Part shown: in pieces, positions 28,501 through 35,469 of the stretch
Numbering within the stretch: position 1 is the stretch's first letter
Layout: every line of letters starts with the position of its first letter
NCBI RefSeq assembly: GCF_003480915.1
Contig: NZ_QUKD01000002.1
Coordinates: 784,671-848,670 of the forward strand
Direction of reading: 5' to 3'
Source of the DNA: Parabacteroides sp. TM07-1AC
GTDB taxonomy: Bacteria > Bacteroidota > Bacteroidia > Bacteroidales > Tannerellaceae
DNA length: 64,000 nucleotides
The notes under the pieces: generated by a model
The model's input: only the letters and a program-made list of their open reading frames with translations
Database searches by the model: none
Told to the model about the DNA's origin: nothing
Position numbers and translations under genes: made by a program

Positions 28501-29205
28501 AGCTTGTTGGGTACAGTTACTCAGAGAGGGAGAATAGGCAAACTGTTCAGTCGGCGGGAACGTAACCACTACGTCATATTCTCCCGCTTCCAGACTATTA
28601 TTGCCTGTATATTGTATTTCCAAACCGTCTTTAACCAGGAAAACCGAAGCATCAGTAATCGATACCCCGGACATACCTAATACCTGTATTTTGGTATTCA
28701 GGTCACTGATAGGCGTTCCATACACATAATTACCCCAGTTTGCCGGGAAATTCAGATTACCGACAGCCTGACGGGCCTTGATCTCGATAGCATTAGACAC
28801 GGCAATATTCACAGTATTACCAGTTAATTGAATCGAAGTTGGAGAAATCAGGTCATCACCGACTGTTCGCCTAAAAGCAAAGTCACCGGAACTTCCAGAT
28901 ATATTAAAGGTATAACTAAAGGAGTTAACACCTAATTCAGCAGGAGGGAGAGTTCCATTATTTCTCTGAACTACAACCTCCGAAATGATCGCTGTTCCAC
29001 TAACAGCATCCTGCAATAAACTTTGGATATGGGATTCCAGCTGCACTTTATTAGCATATTCCGTTCCTTGATAAAACGACAGGACATCTTTTACGGGGAC
29101 ATAAATGTCTGCTGCAACTGCTTGTGTGATATACCCTCCCAATAATAGTACGAATATAAGTAGTCGCCTACTCACATCGATTAAGTATACTTTGTTCATA
29201 CGCAA
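22531..29205 (-). CDS. Giant secreted repeat protein with MBG modules and T9SS sorting domain
   Basis: A 2224-residue exported protein, signal peptide cleaved near AVAADIY. Residues from about 30 to 1250 form some eleven divergent modules of roughly 105-115 residues that I do not recognise. Each opens with a Pro/Tyr-containing strand and a short helix like 'MTSAQVAEKVREYIYLANP', then strands like 'GTATYRVTLSADLDVLFSEV'. MBG-type modules follow ('RPYGGGNPDLEIEY' near 1605, 'IRYGSEQPAYANAYDYN' near 1895, 'ETVYGKDLEEL' near 1975), then a Big-like Ig domain ('SSNDAVAYV') and a sorting domain ending 'SGIYLLNVTLEDGTFKSVKI'. It is the first gene of a two-gene operon with the 1233-residue protein. 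It is probably a long surface fibre or adhesin; no catalytic residues were identified. Confidence 0.82.
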   Translation of the reverse strand: MRMNKVYLIDVSRRLLIFVLLLGGYITQAVAADIYVPVKDVLSFYQGTEYANKVQLESHIQSLLQDAVSGTAIISEVVVQRNNGTLPPAELGVNSFSYTFNISGSSGDFAFRRTVGDDLISPTSIQLTGNTVNIAVSNAIEIKARQAVGNLNFPANWGNYVYGTPISDLNTKIQVLGMSGVSITDASVFLVKDGLEIQYTGNNSLEAGEYDVVVTFPPTEQFAYSPSLSNCTQQAIGSYISTVKLKVKEKPINNTVFPVFAEGVGGLGKMAANTNLIRAKNQINNNINPSDFISEIKVYSDANFSNEVTAGKLVPGAVYSYRVVLLPNYGKGNNVSASVGGATINFNTAQHSYDIVNAISVEKNTLAVKLPDFISSPIRIGDYNDNAAMATMLKQLIQDINPDMVDQNLVPKVDITDGTVSSSMPDNSLLGYKVTVQGDLTKTGLTFVTNGNVASTNLTVNGNVCSFKNSLLFVTTLPTTHSLAYPGNYQIDYEKDMLPNAVIRRIKSDLLVRNAGVLGNETFIVRLINNDLSNKNAIAETDDSFGYKIIITKSATLQEIETPTNQRINVVDKGTTIEITYSKSIAIVPRPAIDFTFGEYTVQYVKDMTSAQVAEKVREYIYLANPFIAEYITNVQITNNRIRENMGTATYRVTLSADLDVLFSEVTVNGQPHSSTTFEGTVNITPRPIAKVKLYKYEFKKEGASDDMIAKAILADLLLKNPDMKGAYISSVTLVPAIGRDLYSYTVVFNPNDNIQKIEVSNEDGGLIIPIEWGGYTTATYLRSVRLTDNGQSLAEYPLPINVQLPLWERPFGQTADEYAQDLLNDFRLTPGADRVTVPDLNNWGVKTYLINNETSTGDVPVRIAGESYPQVSDLYGYEVVAGANTQFSEYYTLNYTAPSSIHLTRNGNDVIAKLALRIVKAKRTLTLPEVNVTYNDINTKVALLDSVKKAVLEDPANEEFFELVAKTGVKPLKSFTVTINNIEEEGTTVAGTYTYSVAFVQKVTDNIEIREAGPKTLVVGQAPVVFTFPTDITYRYGKRKVAIEADILSQFLAANEGLLSAYTCFENPADLFKVMLTSADCSAEETETLPKNGDYGYRVDVLDANLLSNFLLDNQFGSNFHNVQNSVQIGQRKLTITLPTYLAATAEEETAAKAAFTFGKATKAEIEQMIYDDIVALNGAKIKSDYTLAVSLVTTKAQLDKNNPVIGDYNYTVELTSADYIFVYQIEGAEVTDGPGTDVVTAVNAVKVVAPGVVVTFNEEKLEGVWTIVAGKPVYELTNLTLASDDYGFTLISIKEDPENPTPAMTAARWNQLFKNNKLHWALYRNNKLQFHGNTLNSVLVDSVKNNVTQGNYKLRIVDASTLKAAIGNFEIQLDADLANLKVIPATVEVKAAKDAYTKVYGTVVTKDTDLNAKLVFATEPKLTAAKLLAEKNVIDLFETVDPLDTDVYEATAPVGDYQIRAIEARVKELFTPVIGVKFVASETEAKVSVTPVPLTATDLTVKVSVTREYGEEATNADVYAEVSGNLSKAFQAEITQLLNADKVNRTSWLDLSGVNKKTDVGTYELRFTSSAATRIAALLPNFDISAATLINAGLTVTPAPLTVRAKSYNRPYGGGNPDLEIEYIGLKNNEYENLADVFSVMPKIATDARSDSRGTYDIYFTVKGEARNYTVTHENGTLSIDKIRRTIIWPEDQRNLVIPVGETVELSAYLKSEADGKPSIYDIRYELSGNDRERVILSETARGVYAVTGNVRTEGDNYVTITVFADGDDTYEDATPVTGTIKVIAPEGDAAKVNVIISNVTSIYDSNPRAVSVKVTDVETGEAVKDFSIYYEGDQLGSVPTLYPSTQDAPTDAGVYTVTVKATLGSVTYSYTAKNKMVIAPKPVVVTARSFNIRYGSEQPAYANAYDYNKSDFLNGEDFLVGQAPVVRLIGYNGKAGSYKLTPYSAQDFGRNYVITYVSGLLNVSKAAVTIQADDKETVYGKDLEELTYTATGFVNGETLKDLGFAPRISSTVTRTSDAGVYPITFSDNYTSDNYEVSYVDGKYNLQAASQKISWSPETTIDVEGGDVVLTATASSKLPVTFNSSNDAVAYVNQIGDAWILTPVTSGTVTVTAMQHGNKNYNAAEPVVITFLVEDEYLSVGNENLVVADQIDVYPRLFTNTVTVAAPSEIKQVELLSMNGTLQTVIRKPGSVIDLSTFGSGIYLLNVTLEDGTFKSVKIIKK

Positions 29206-29276
29206 TTATTTTAATTTGTTTATACTTCAATCAATAGACAGTAAGTGCTTATAACCAAGTCTGCATAAAACATAAT

Positions 29277-29311
29277 ACAAACCCTGACAAATAGACTCCG
29301 CCAGGGTTTGT
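29277..29311 (-). terminator. Terminator-like hairpin after the 1711-residue surface protein
   Basis: A perfect 10-bp stem, ACAAACCCTG (29277-29286) and CAGGGTTTGT (29302-29311), with a 15-base loop. On the minus strand a T-rich stretch follows. It separates the 1711-residue gene from the MBG operon. Confidence 0.65.
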
Positions 29312-29412
29312 ATCCGCTTTCATTCTTCACAGAGCTAAGGCGGAAGAATTTATATTTCATTACTTTAGTATTAATACCCGCCTTTTCGCCTTCGCAGGTT
29401 AATTGGTGTCAG

Positions 29413-29440
29413 GTAGAGACGCTGCAAGCAACGTCTCTAC
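29413..29440. repeat. Short palindromic repeat GTAGAGACG / CGTCTCTAC
   Basis: A 9-bp perfect inverted repeat around a 10-base loop in the 300-base gap between the 1711-residue gene and the MBG operon. The sequence resembles dispersed palindromic elements seen in several bacterial genomes, from memory. It may add to termination of the upstream gene. The rest of 29206-29505 holds only the hairpin at 29277 and no recognised promoter. Confidence 0.5.
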
Positions 29441-29505
29441 ATCCGCCACGCGGCTATTAGAAATTATTGATTATAAACTTCTTTATATCAATAGTTATTC
29501 ATGTC

Positions 29506-32500
29506 TTACTTAACGACTGCCTTAACAATTGTTCCGTCTTCCAAAGCTACAACCACGATTCCTGCAGGAGCGTTGAATGTAACATTGTCAGAAGTGATCG
29601 TTGTGTTGGCAACGGTCTGACCTAATACATTACTGATGACAACTTTCTTGTTAGCAGCATTCAGGATCGTTACCTTACCCTGGCCACCCAGAACTGTTAC
29701 GTCAGTTGTATTGATAGATTCGTTAGAAACCGGATTATGTTTTTCAGCTTCATCGAAGTAGATGTCACCTGTAGAGGTAGCAGTCTTAGATGTTGCGAAG
29801 TCATAGAAGTCTTCTGACGGAATCATTTCTTCACCACCGACACACTCGTTGAATGCACGAACACGTGCAGTGTAAGCTGTCTGCGGGATCAGGTTATGAA
29901 CAGCTATCGATGTTGCAGTTGCAGCAACCTTGAACGATTCTTCACCGTCGAAGTTGATATCATCCTGCCATTCGTAATAAGCCGTAGGCAATGAACCTAC
30001 TTCAGTTCTCCAGTCACCTGTATTGAAGTCACCACCATTAATAGGCATACCCTGTACCGGTTTTCTTACCATCCATGTTGCAGGAGTATCGAACAGATAA
30101 ATGTCGATCTGATGAGCGTCTGTCTGGAATCCTTCCATCAGGCGGATTGTATATTTAACCGGTTTCGTGATGTCTGTAGTCAGATCCATGTTGTCCATCT
30201 GATGGGCAATCGGAGCATAACCCCAGTTTCTGTCGATCGGTTGCGTATTACCTTGCAGTTCGAAGTTGTCTACGCTTACCTTAGTTACCTCCTTCTTAGG
30301 TGCACCTGCAGCATCCGTATATTCTTTAGTTACTTCCAACCAGTAGTTAACTTTATTATCACGGTGAATCACATCGCCTGTTGCGTTGAACAATTCAACC
30401 CAAATAGTCTTGCTTGCATCGTCAGCACGTACTTCAGACATGAATACATCTTCAGAAGTATACTTCGGAGTGAAGCGACCTACAGCTACCTGATAGTACT
30501 GAGCACCCGGAGTTGCTGTCCATTTGATGCGAGCATCGCTACCACCAACGTCACCCGGTTCCATATCTTTGATATACGGCATTTCAAGACCGGCAGTGAA
30601 TACCAGCGGCAGATCCTGCTGAACGTCACATACTGCAGCCAGAGAAAGTTTATTCTCTACGTCACACAGATCTTCTACATTCGGAGTTGCACGAATATCG
30701 ATCTTGGCAGCTACGTCACCACGAAGAACATTCTTAACCAGTTCGCCGGCAGCACCTGTATAGATATAAGGAGCTTCCTCAACTGTACCAGCCAGTTCCA
30801 TTGATTTTTCACGGATGAACAGTTTCACTTCTTTTGATTTATTTGTTCCGAATGTGAACAAGTCAGAAGCGCTCAACAAGTTGATTTCCTGTTCAACCTT
30901 AGGATCCGTATCGTTCACAGTAGTACCGTAATGAGGCAGGTCACGACCCTGGATATAGAATACCGAGTCTTTAGAAGCACCACCATTTACAACACCGAAC
31001 TGGAATGCATCGATTCTGTTCTTACCAGCAGCGTCAGAGCTATACCATACTTCAGGAACTTTCACGTCACCCTTGATAGTAGCTGTCAGCGTATCGGTAA
31101 TATTAACACCGTAAGGAGCCCAGATACCGAAGTGTTTCCACTTTTCATCTTCAAATGTCAAATTATGTTTGTAATCATCCAGGTCGAAGAAGTACACGCG
31201 GTTCCATCTTTCAACGTCAGAAGCATGCTGTTGCGGAGCCAGACGGATAGAGTCTTTCGCATAGTAGCGAGCCCACATACCTTTTTCAGCACCACTTGTA
31301 ATTGTATCGATAGTCATTGCAATGCCATCGCGATCTTTCGGATCGAACTTAGCAGAAACAAGAGCCAATACTTCACCGTATTTGTTCGGAGAGATCTGAA
31401 CTGTCGTACCTACTGTATCCACTTTACCATAAGGTTCGCCATTGAGGTCGGCAAGAACTGTTACTTCATAATCGAAAGCACCTTTCTTGTTAGAGAATAC
31501 ATCCATATCAACCGGCTCAGTAATGTTCAAACCGGAAATGATGAACTGACCGTCGCGTACCGGATAGCAAGTATTTACATAACGAGTCTTGTAATCCTTA
31601 CGGAAGATTTCGTTATAGATCAGGTTCGGAGCAGGAACCCAGTTGCCTTCAGAGCTACCTATGCTACTACTATAGTTTGCATTCGGATAACCGCCACTAC
31701 CGCAGTCATTGCAAGAACCGAACTGCTGAGTCAGGAATGAATAGAAGCTTGTATATGAACCGATGATCTTATCCGCATTCATTGTTGTTGTCAAACCTCT
31801 GTCGGTAGTACCGAATGTATAAAATTCGTTCCAACCTTTCTTGTTAGAAGCAGTTACACCGAACTGAGCTACGTGATTGAATACGTTAGGAGTGCCTTCG
31901 AAGCAGCAATAATCCCAATATTCTTTTTCAATCGGAAGCAGGTTCACGTCGTTGTAAGGTACATATTTAACAGTCATATCAAGACCGTTTTCTTCTACGT
32001 ACTGTACTGCATAGTCATTATCCAGGTCTACCTTGTAGATCAAAGTATCACCTATGCTCATACCGATAAATTTGCCGAATGTAGCACCGCTATATTCTTC
32101 GATCGGTCTTTCCTGAGTACCTTTCTTCACATATACTTTCGCAAAGTCAAGGCTTTCACCTGTGAACATGAACGCATTTGTATGATAAACTGCATCGTCG
32201 AAGCTTTCGCCTTTAGAGAACTGTTCTTTGAAGACCTTGATAGAAGCAACTTTTCCACCAGGAACATCCGGTTTCAAACCTGTTGCGAAGATCTTAACAG
32301 TGTGAGGTCTTGACTCATATTTGTAGTTATCCCATTCGTCGTAAGGAGCGAAGAAGAAATCTTTGCGGTCGATACGTTCGAAATATTTCAGGAATTCAGA
32401 GCTAAGAACACCCATAGCGTGGCTTAACAGAGACTGGTCAGTATCCTGGAACCATACGAATGTATTGTTACCGAAGACCTTGATCGGACCTGAATAAACT

Positions 32501-34641
32501 GCACCACCTACCTTATCCATCAGATCCTGACCGGTGTAAGTATAAGTCGTATTAGCCAATACTTCTCCATTTTCAAAATATCTTGCGATAGAAGCATCGT
32601 AAGTCAGAGCCGGATTGATAGTATATGTTTCATTTACATATTTAGACTCGTCGTCGCCGATGTTTACATCACCACGGTGATATTTGAAGATAGCGTTAAC
32701 GCTAACGATGTTCGGATAGATATTACCTGAGCAGTCGATTACTTTTACTGTTGCATAAGTACCAACCACTTCCGGTTCATCTTCAATGCAGCATTCCGGA
32801 CAACCATGTTCTTCCAGCCATGCAGCATAGTCAATATAGCTCTGTCCGTGAACTGTCATCGGCAGATAACGACCCGGCACATAAGTAGAGTCTTTCTTAT
32901 TATCATCATCAAGGAAGACGATCTTCCAACCTTTGATATTCACATCGTCATCGTAACGATCGGTTGAATGTCTAGGAGCTTTTGTCCGGTTAACCAGCAA
33001 TAATTCACCATAATGCATTTCATCCATGTAACGACCGTTGTCGAATGAATTGAAATAAGGCAGGTTCTTGAAGCTAACTTTTGCAGTCTTGAAATCCAGA
33101 TATTCGTCGAAGTGCAGATCGTTCAATTCGTTATATTCAGGAACAGAAGTAGCCTGAAGTGCATAACGAGCTGTATCTGAAGCTTCAGCTGTGATAGTAG
33201 ACCAAATATAGTTAGATTTTTCAAATGCTTTTACTTCTTGAGGAGCGAAGTAATAAGTGAAACGAGCGCTTGATTTGCAATCGCGATCGTCGCTAGCATC
33301 TGTCTGAACGAAGAATTCACGAGGGATCAGATAGGTAACTTTCTTATCTACACCCGGTGTACCTTTTCTAACAATTTTGTTAGGTGAATCTGTTGCCAGT
33401 TCATCCAAAGATACCCAACCCTCAACTTTCGACATATCACCCATCTGAGAGATTTCCATCTTATCAACGATAAACGGATATTCAACATTCAGTTCATAAT
33501 ATGCCAACTCTTCTTTCGGAGCCTGAGTTTGATCGATAAAGGCCAGAACATCGCGAGTCGTACTACTACCGAAAGTGGCAGTATATTCATTGTTTGACTT
33601 GCTGTTCTTATACAATGTATTCCACAGATCTACTGTTGTTGTCAATGTATCAGGAGCGCAAGAAGTATTACGTCCGGCACCGGCTTCAAATATCTTTGTA
33701 TTTGCAGCACCGAAAGCAACGCTCGGACGATTGAACGCCAATCTTGCATTTGTGAATACTGTCAACGGTTCTGTGTTCTTCGAACCTGTAGATTCTACTG
33801 CATCGTCAGCAACCGATTTAGCACCTCTGAACATAACAATGATCATCTTGTTGTCCAAAGAGCCCTGCTGCCATGAATCAGCACTCGTATTATTGGCATC
33901 AGAAACATGCGCTTTAATATGATGCGTATGGGCTGTTGCTATTTCATGGTTGCTGGCTGTGAAAACTTCACGGTCTGTAACCATCTGACCTACAAATTCA
34001 CCTGCCAGATCATAAACATATACGTCATATGTCCAGTCGATCGTACGGTTTACCAGGTCTGTATTACCAAAAGCACGAATGTCCATTTCAACGCTTTCAA
34101 CACCTGTCAAGCCTTTTGTGCTGTACAGGAAGTCTACACGTGAACTGGCAGTCTGGTTCTGATAAATACCTAGTCCAGTATTGCCTTTGTCATCTGTAAA
34201 TTTCAGATATTCGGCCGTGTTCATTTCTTCGTGATTCTTAATATCCGAATAAGCCATCTCCAGATACTTTCCGGTAAAAGGCCTCAGATAGTTAGAGCCA
34301 TCACTTTCATCCAGATTGAAGAAGGTTACGAAAACACCATTCATCAAACCTGCATTCATCTTTGTAAAGTCGATCATCGACTCATAATTGCCATAAGAAG
34401 TCGAATTAGCTTCCCAATGATCGTGAACATTCACCTTGTCGATCGGTTTCAAATGAATCGAGCCTTCAATAAGGTCCGCCTCATCATTCCACGCGCTTTC
34501 AGTGTTCACTGCTTCATACCATTTAGCCTTAATATTGGTATAGTCTTCCCCTGCCGCATTCAGCACCGGAGACAAACCATAAAAGGCCATAGCACATAAA
34601 AGAGCGGCCGACCCGCCTTTTACCAAAGTACTTTTTCTCAT
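29506..34641 (-). CDS. S-layer-like 1711-residue secreted protein with DUF6383-type sorting domain
   Basis: A 1711-residue exported protein. It begins MRKSTLVKGGSAALLCAMAF, a signal peptide cleaved near VLNAAGED. Most of the chain is beta-rich and unfamiliar. Two fibronectin-III-like modules lie at about 1355-1460 ('GSDARIKWTATPGAQYYQVA') and 1470-1625. The last 70 residues ('VTILNAANKKVVISNVLGQT' to 'ALEDGTIVKAVVK') form a DUF6383/T9SS-like sorting domain. Cys pairs stand out: 'GCPECCIED' near 617, 'YCCFEG' near 912 and 'SCNDCGSGG' near 980. Codons lean toward those of highly expressed genes such as exbB here, which would fit an abundant coat protein. An 828-base non-coding leader holds a candidate invertible promoter. 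The S-layer role is inferred. Confidence 0.75.
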   Translation of the reverse strand: MRKSTLVKGGSAALLCAMAFYGLSPVLNAAGEDYTNIKAKWYEAVNTESAWNDEADLIEGSIHLKPIDKVNVHDHWEANSTSYGNYESMIDFTKMNAGLMNGVFVTFFNLDESDGSNYLRPFTGKYLEMAYSDIKNHEEMNTAEYLKFTDDKGNTGLGIYQNQTASSRVDFLYSTKGLTGVESVEMDIRAFGNTDLVNRTIDWTYDVYVYDLAGEFVGQMVTDREVFTASNHEIATAHTHHIKAHVSDANNTSADSWQQGSLDNKMIIVMFRGAKSVADDAVESTGSKNTEPLTVFTNARLAFNRPSVAFGAANTKIFEAGAGRNTSCAPDTLTTTVDLWNTLYKNSKSNNEYTATFGSSTTRDVLAFIDQTQAPKEELAYYELNVEYPFIVDKMEISQMGDMSKVEGWVSLDELATDSPNKIVRKGTPGVDKKVTYLIPREFFVQTDASDDRDCKSSARFTYYFAPQEVKAFEKSNYIWSTITAEASDTARYALQATSVPEYNELNDLHFDEYLDFKTAKVSFKNLPYFNSFDNGRYMDEMHYGELLLVNRTKAPRHSTDRYDDDVNIKGWKIVFLDDDNKKDSTYVPGRYLPMTVHGQSYIDYAAWLEEHGCPECCIEDEPEVVGTYATVKVIDCSGNIYPNIVSVNAIFKYHRGDVNIGDDESKYVNETYTINPALTYDASIARYFENGEVLANTTYTYTGQDLMDKVGGAVYSGPIKVFGNNTFVWFQDTDQSLLSHAMGVLSSEFLKYFERIDRKDFFFAPYDEWDNYKYESRPHTVKIFATGLKPDVPGGKVASIKVFKEQFSKGESFDDAVYHTNAFMFTGESLDFAKVYVKKGTQERPIEEYSGATFGKFIGMSIGDTLIYKVDLDNDYAVQYVEENGLDMTVKYVPYNDVNLLPIEKEYWDYCCFEGTPNVFNHVAQFGVTASNKKGWNEFYTFGTTDRGLTTTMNADKIIGSYTSFYSFLTQQFGSCNDCGSGGYPNANYSSSIGSSEGNWVPAPNLIYNEIFRKDYKTRYVNTCYPVRDGQFIISGLNITEPVDMDVFSNKKGAFDYEVTVLADLNGEPYGKVDTVGTTVQISPNKYGEVLALVSAKFDPKDRDGIAMTIDTITSGAEKGMWARYYAKDSIRLAPQQHASDVERWNRVYFFDLDDYKHNLTFEDEKWKHFGIWAPYGVNITDTLTATIKGDVKVPEVWYSSDAAGKNRIDAFQFGVVNGGASKDSVFYIQGRDLPHYGTTVNDTDPKVEQEINLLSASDLFTFGTNKSKEVKLFIREKSMELAGTVEEAPYIYTGAAGELVKNVLRGDVAAKIDIRATPNVEDLCDVENKLSLAAVCDVQQDLPLVFTAGLEMPYIKDMEPGDVGGSDARIKWTATPGAQYYQVAVGRFTPKYTSEDVFMSEVRADDASKTIWVELFNATGDVIHRDNKVNYWLEVTKEYTDAAGAPKKEVTKVSVDNFELQGNTQPIDRNWGYAPIAHQMDNMDLTTDITKPVKYTIRLMEGFQTDAHQIDIYLFDTPATWMVRKPVQGMPINGGDFNTGDWRTEVGSLPTAYYEWQDDINFDGEESFKVAATATSIAVHNLIPQTAYTARVRAFNECVGGEEMIPSEDFYDFATSKTATSTGDIYFDEAEKHNPVSNESINTTDVTVLGGQGKVTILNAANKKVVISNVLGQTVANTTITSDNVTFNAPAGIVVVALEDGTIVKAVVK

Positions 34642-34694
34642 ACGTAAAACATTTAATTAATAAAATTATGATCTATACTCAAATTGATTATTTT

Positions 34695-34712
34695 CCTCTC
34701 ATTTAGCCTCTC
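34695..34712. repeat. Direct repeat, copy 1 (partner at 35340-35357)
   Basis: Eighteen bases with 16 identical to 35340-35357, sharing the 11-base core TCATTTAGCCT. The two copies lie in the same orientation about 645 bases apart and bracket the leader region that contains the candidate invertible segment. Confidence 0.45.
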
Positions 34713-34755
34713 TCTGCTCATTTCAGCCGCCTAACCCCGTAGGACACAAGAAAAA

Positions 34756-34818
34756 GCATTTTAACGGAACTGTTAAATGCCTGTATATCGGCATCCTTTT
34801 TACCCGTCGATTGCCGAT
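34756..34818 (-). promoter_or_regulatory. Two hairpins in the surface-protein leader
   Basis: GCATTTTAAC (34756-34765) pairs with GTTAAATGC (34772-34780) except for one bulged base. ATCGGCA (34787-34793) pairs with TGCCGAT (34812-34818). Both lie 115-180 bases before the 34641 start codon, between it and the candidate invertible segment. They would be part of the mRNA leader if transcription starts further upstream. Confidence 0.4.
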
Positions 34819-34828
34819 TTGACGAGCT

Positions 34829-35015
34829 AAAACGTTCCTTTTTTCTAGTCAGTCGTTTAAGATTCTTTTACTTTTGTAACAAAAAGCGGGTATTTTGTCC
34901 TTGTTTCCGTATCGTACTGATAAGAAAGCAGATAGAAAAGTGAAAAAAGTTCTGAAAAGGGTTGCAGGTTCGAAAGGAATGCGTATTTTTGCTGAACGAA
35001 AAAAAGGAACGTTTT
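34829..35015. promoter_or_regulatory. Candidate invertible promoter segment upstream of the 1711-residue surface protein
   Basis: Sixteen-base perfect inverted repeats AAAACGTTCCTTTTTT (34829-34844) and AAAAAAGGAACGTTTT (35000-35015) enclose 155 bases. Similarity continues outside the arms: AAATCGG recurs as a reverse complement at nearly the same offset. The enclosed DNA holds a near-consensus promoter directed rightward, away from the surface gene, and no leftward -7 element. This is the layout of Bacteroidales phase-variable promoters in the OFF orientation. AAACGTTCCT matches 9 of 10 positions of the Mpi-type site ARACGTWCGT, as I recall it. Inversion itself cannot be seen in one sequence. 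Confidence 0.5.
34961..34991 (+). promoter_or_regulatory. Promoter inside the candidate invertible segment
   Basis: GTTG at 34961-34964, a 19-base spacer, then TATTTTTG at 34984-34991, a full match to TAnnTTTG. It faces right, away from the gene that starts at 34641, and ends just before the right repeat arm. A second rightward -7-like element, TACTTTTG, is at 34869-34876. Confidence 0.6.
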
Positions 35016-35136
35016 TTTTAGTCATTCGAAATCGGGCATCCGCCTTTGATATTTATTCCATACCAAGAATTTAGTCTATTTATTTGCATATCTTTTTTTG
35101 TGGTCGATCCAGGCTCCGGAAGCACATTAAACTAAC

Positions 35137-35146
35137 GTACGCGTAC
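35137..35146. promoter_or_regulatory. GTACGCGTAC palindrome, second copy
   Basis: The same 10-base core as the palindrome at 751-776. Here the flanks are ATTAAA and TTTAAT, but five bases (CTAAC) interrupt the left arm. It lies about 500 bases upstream of the 1711-residue gene and is a possible shared operator. Confidence 0.45.
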
Positions 35147-35169
35147 TTTAATATTAATAAATATATATC

Positions 35170-35177
35170 CAAAATTA
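35170..35177 (-). promoter_or_regulatory. Leftward -7-like element upstream of the inverted repeats
   Basis: TAATTTTG on the minus strand fits TAnnTTTG. It lies outside the candidate invertible segment and could drive the 34641 gene with a leader of about 530 bases. No -33 element is visible. Confidence 0.25.
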
Positions 35178-35339
35178 CCCATTCCCCTTAATTGTATAAT
35201 ATAATTTTTTCAGCTTTTATATAAACGTAAGATACACACTACTCCCCATCCCCCGATTATCATTTTGTCACTAGCCGGGCGGCTAAATCAGACTAGTATA
35301 CCGTATAAATGATATTACCCTACCAGACAATATTTTTTA

Positions 35340-35357
35340 CCTATCATTTAGCCTATC
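35340..35357. repeat. Direct repeat, copy 2 (partner at 34695-34712)
   Basis: See the partner. The two differences are both C to A, at equivalent places on each side of the shared core. Confidence 0.45.
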
Positions 35358-35417
35358 AAAAACGTCCGTCTCATTACAATGTGTAAACGGATGAAAAGGC
35401 ATTTTAAAACATACCTG

Positions 35418-35448
35418 TTGTTTAATACAAATCCCTTTCGTATTTTTG
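35418..35448 (+). promoter_or_regulatory. thyA promoter
   Basis: TTG at 35418-35420, a 20-base spacer, then TATTTTTG at 35441-35448. The ATG follows 21 bases later at 35470. Confidence 0.7.
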
Positions 35449-35469
35449 TAAGCTACTAGAGAGATAAAA

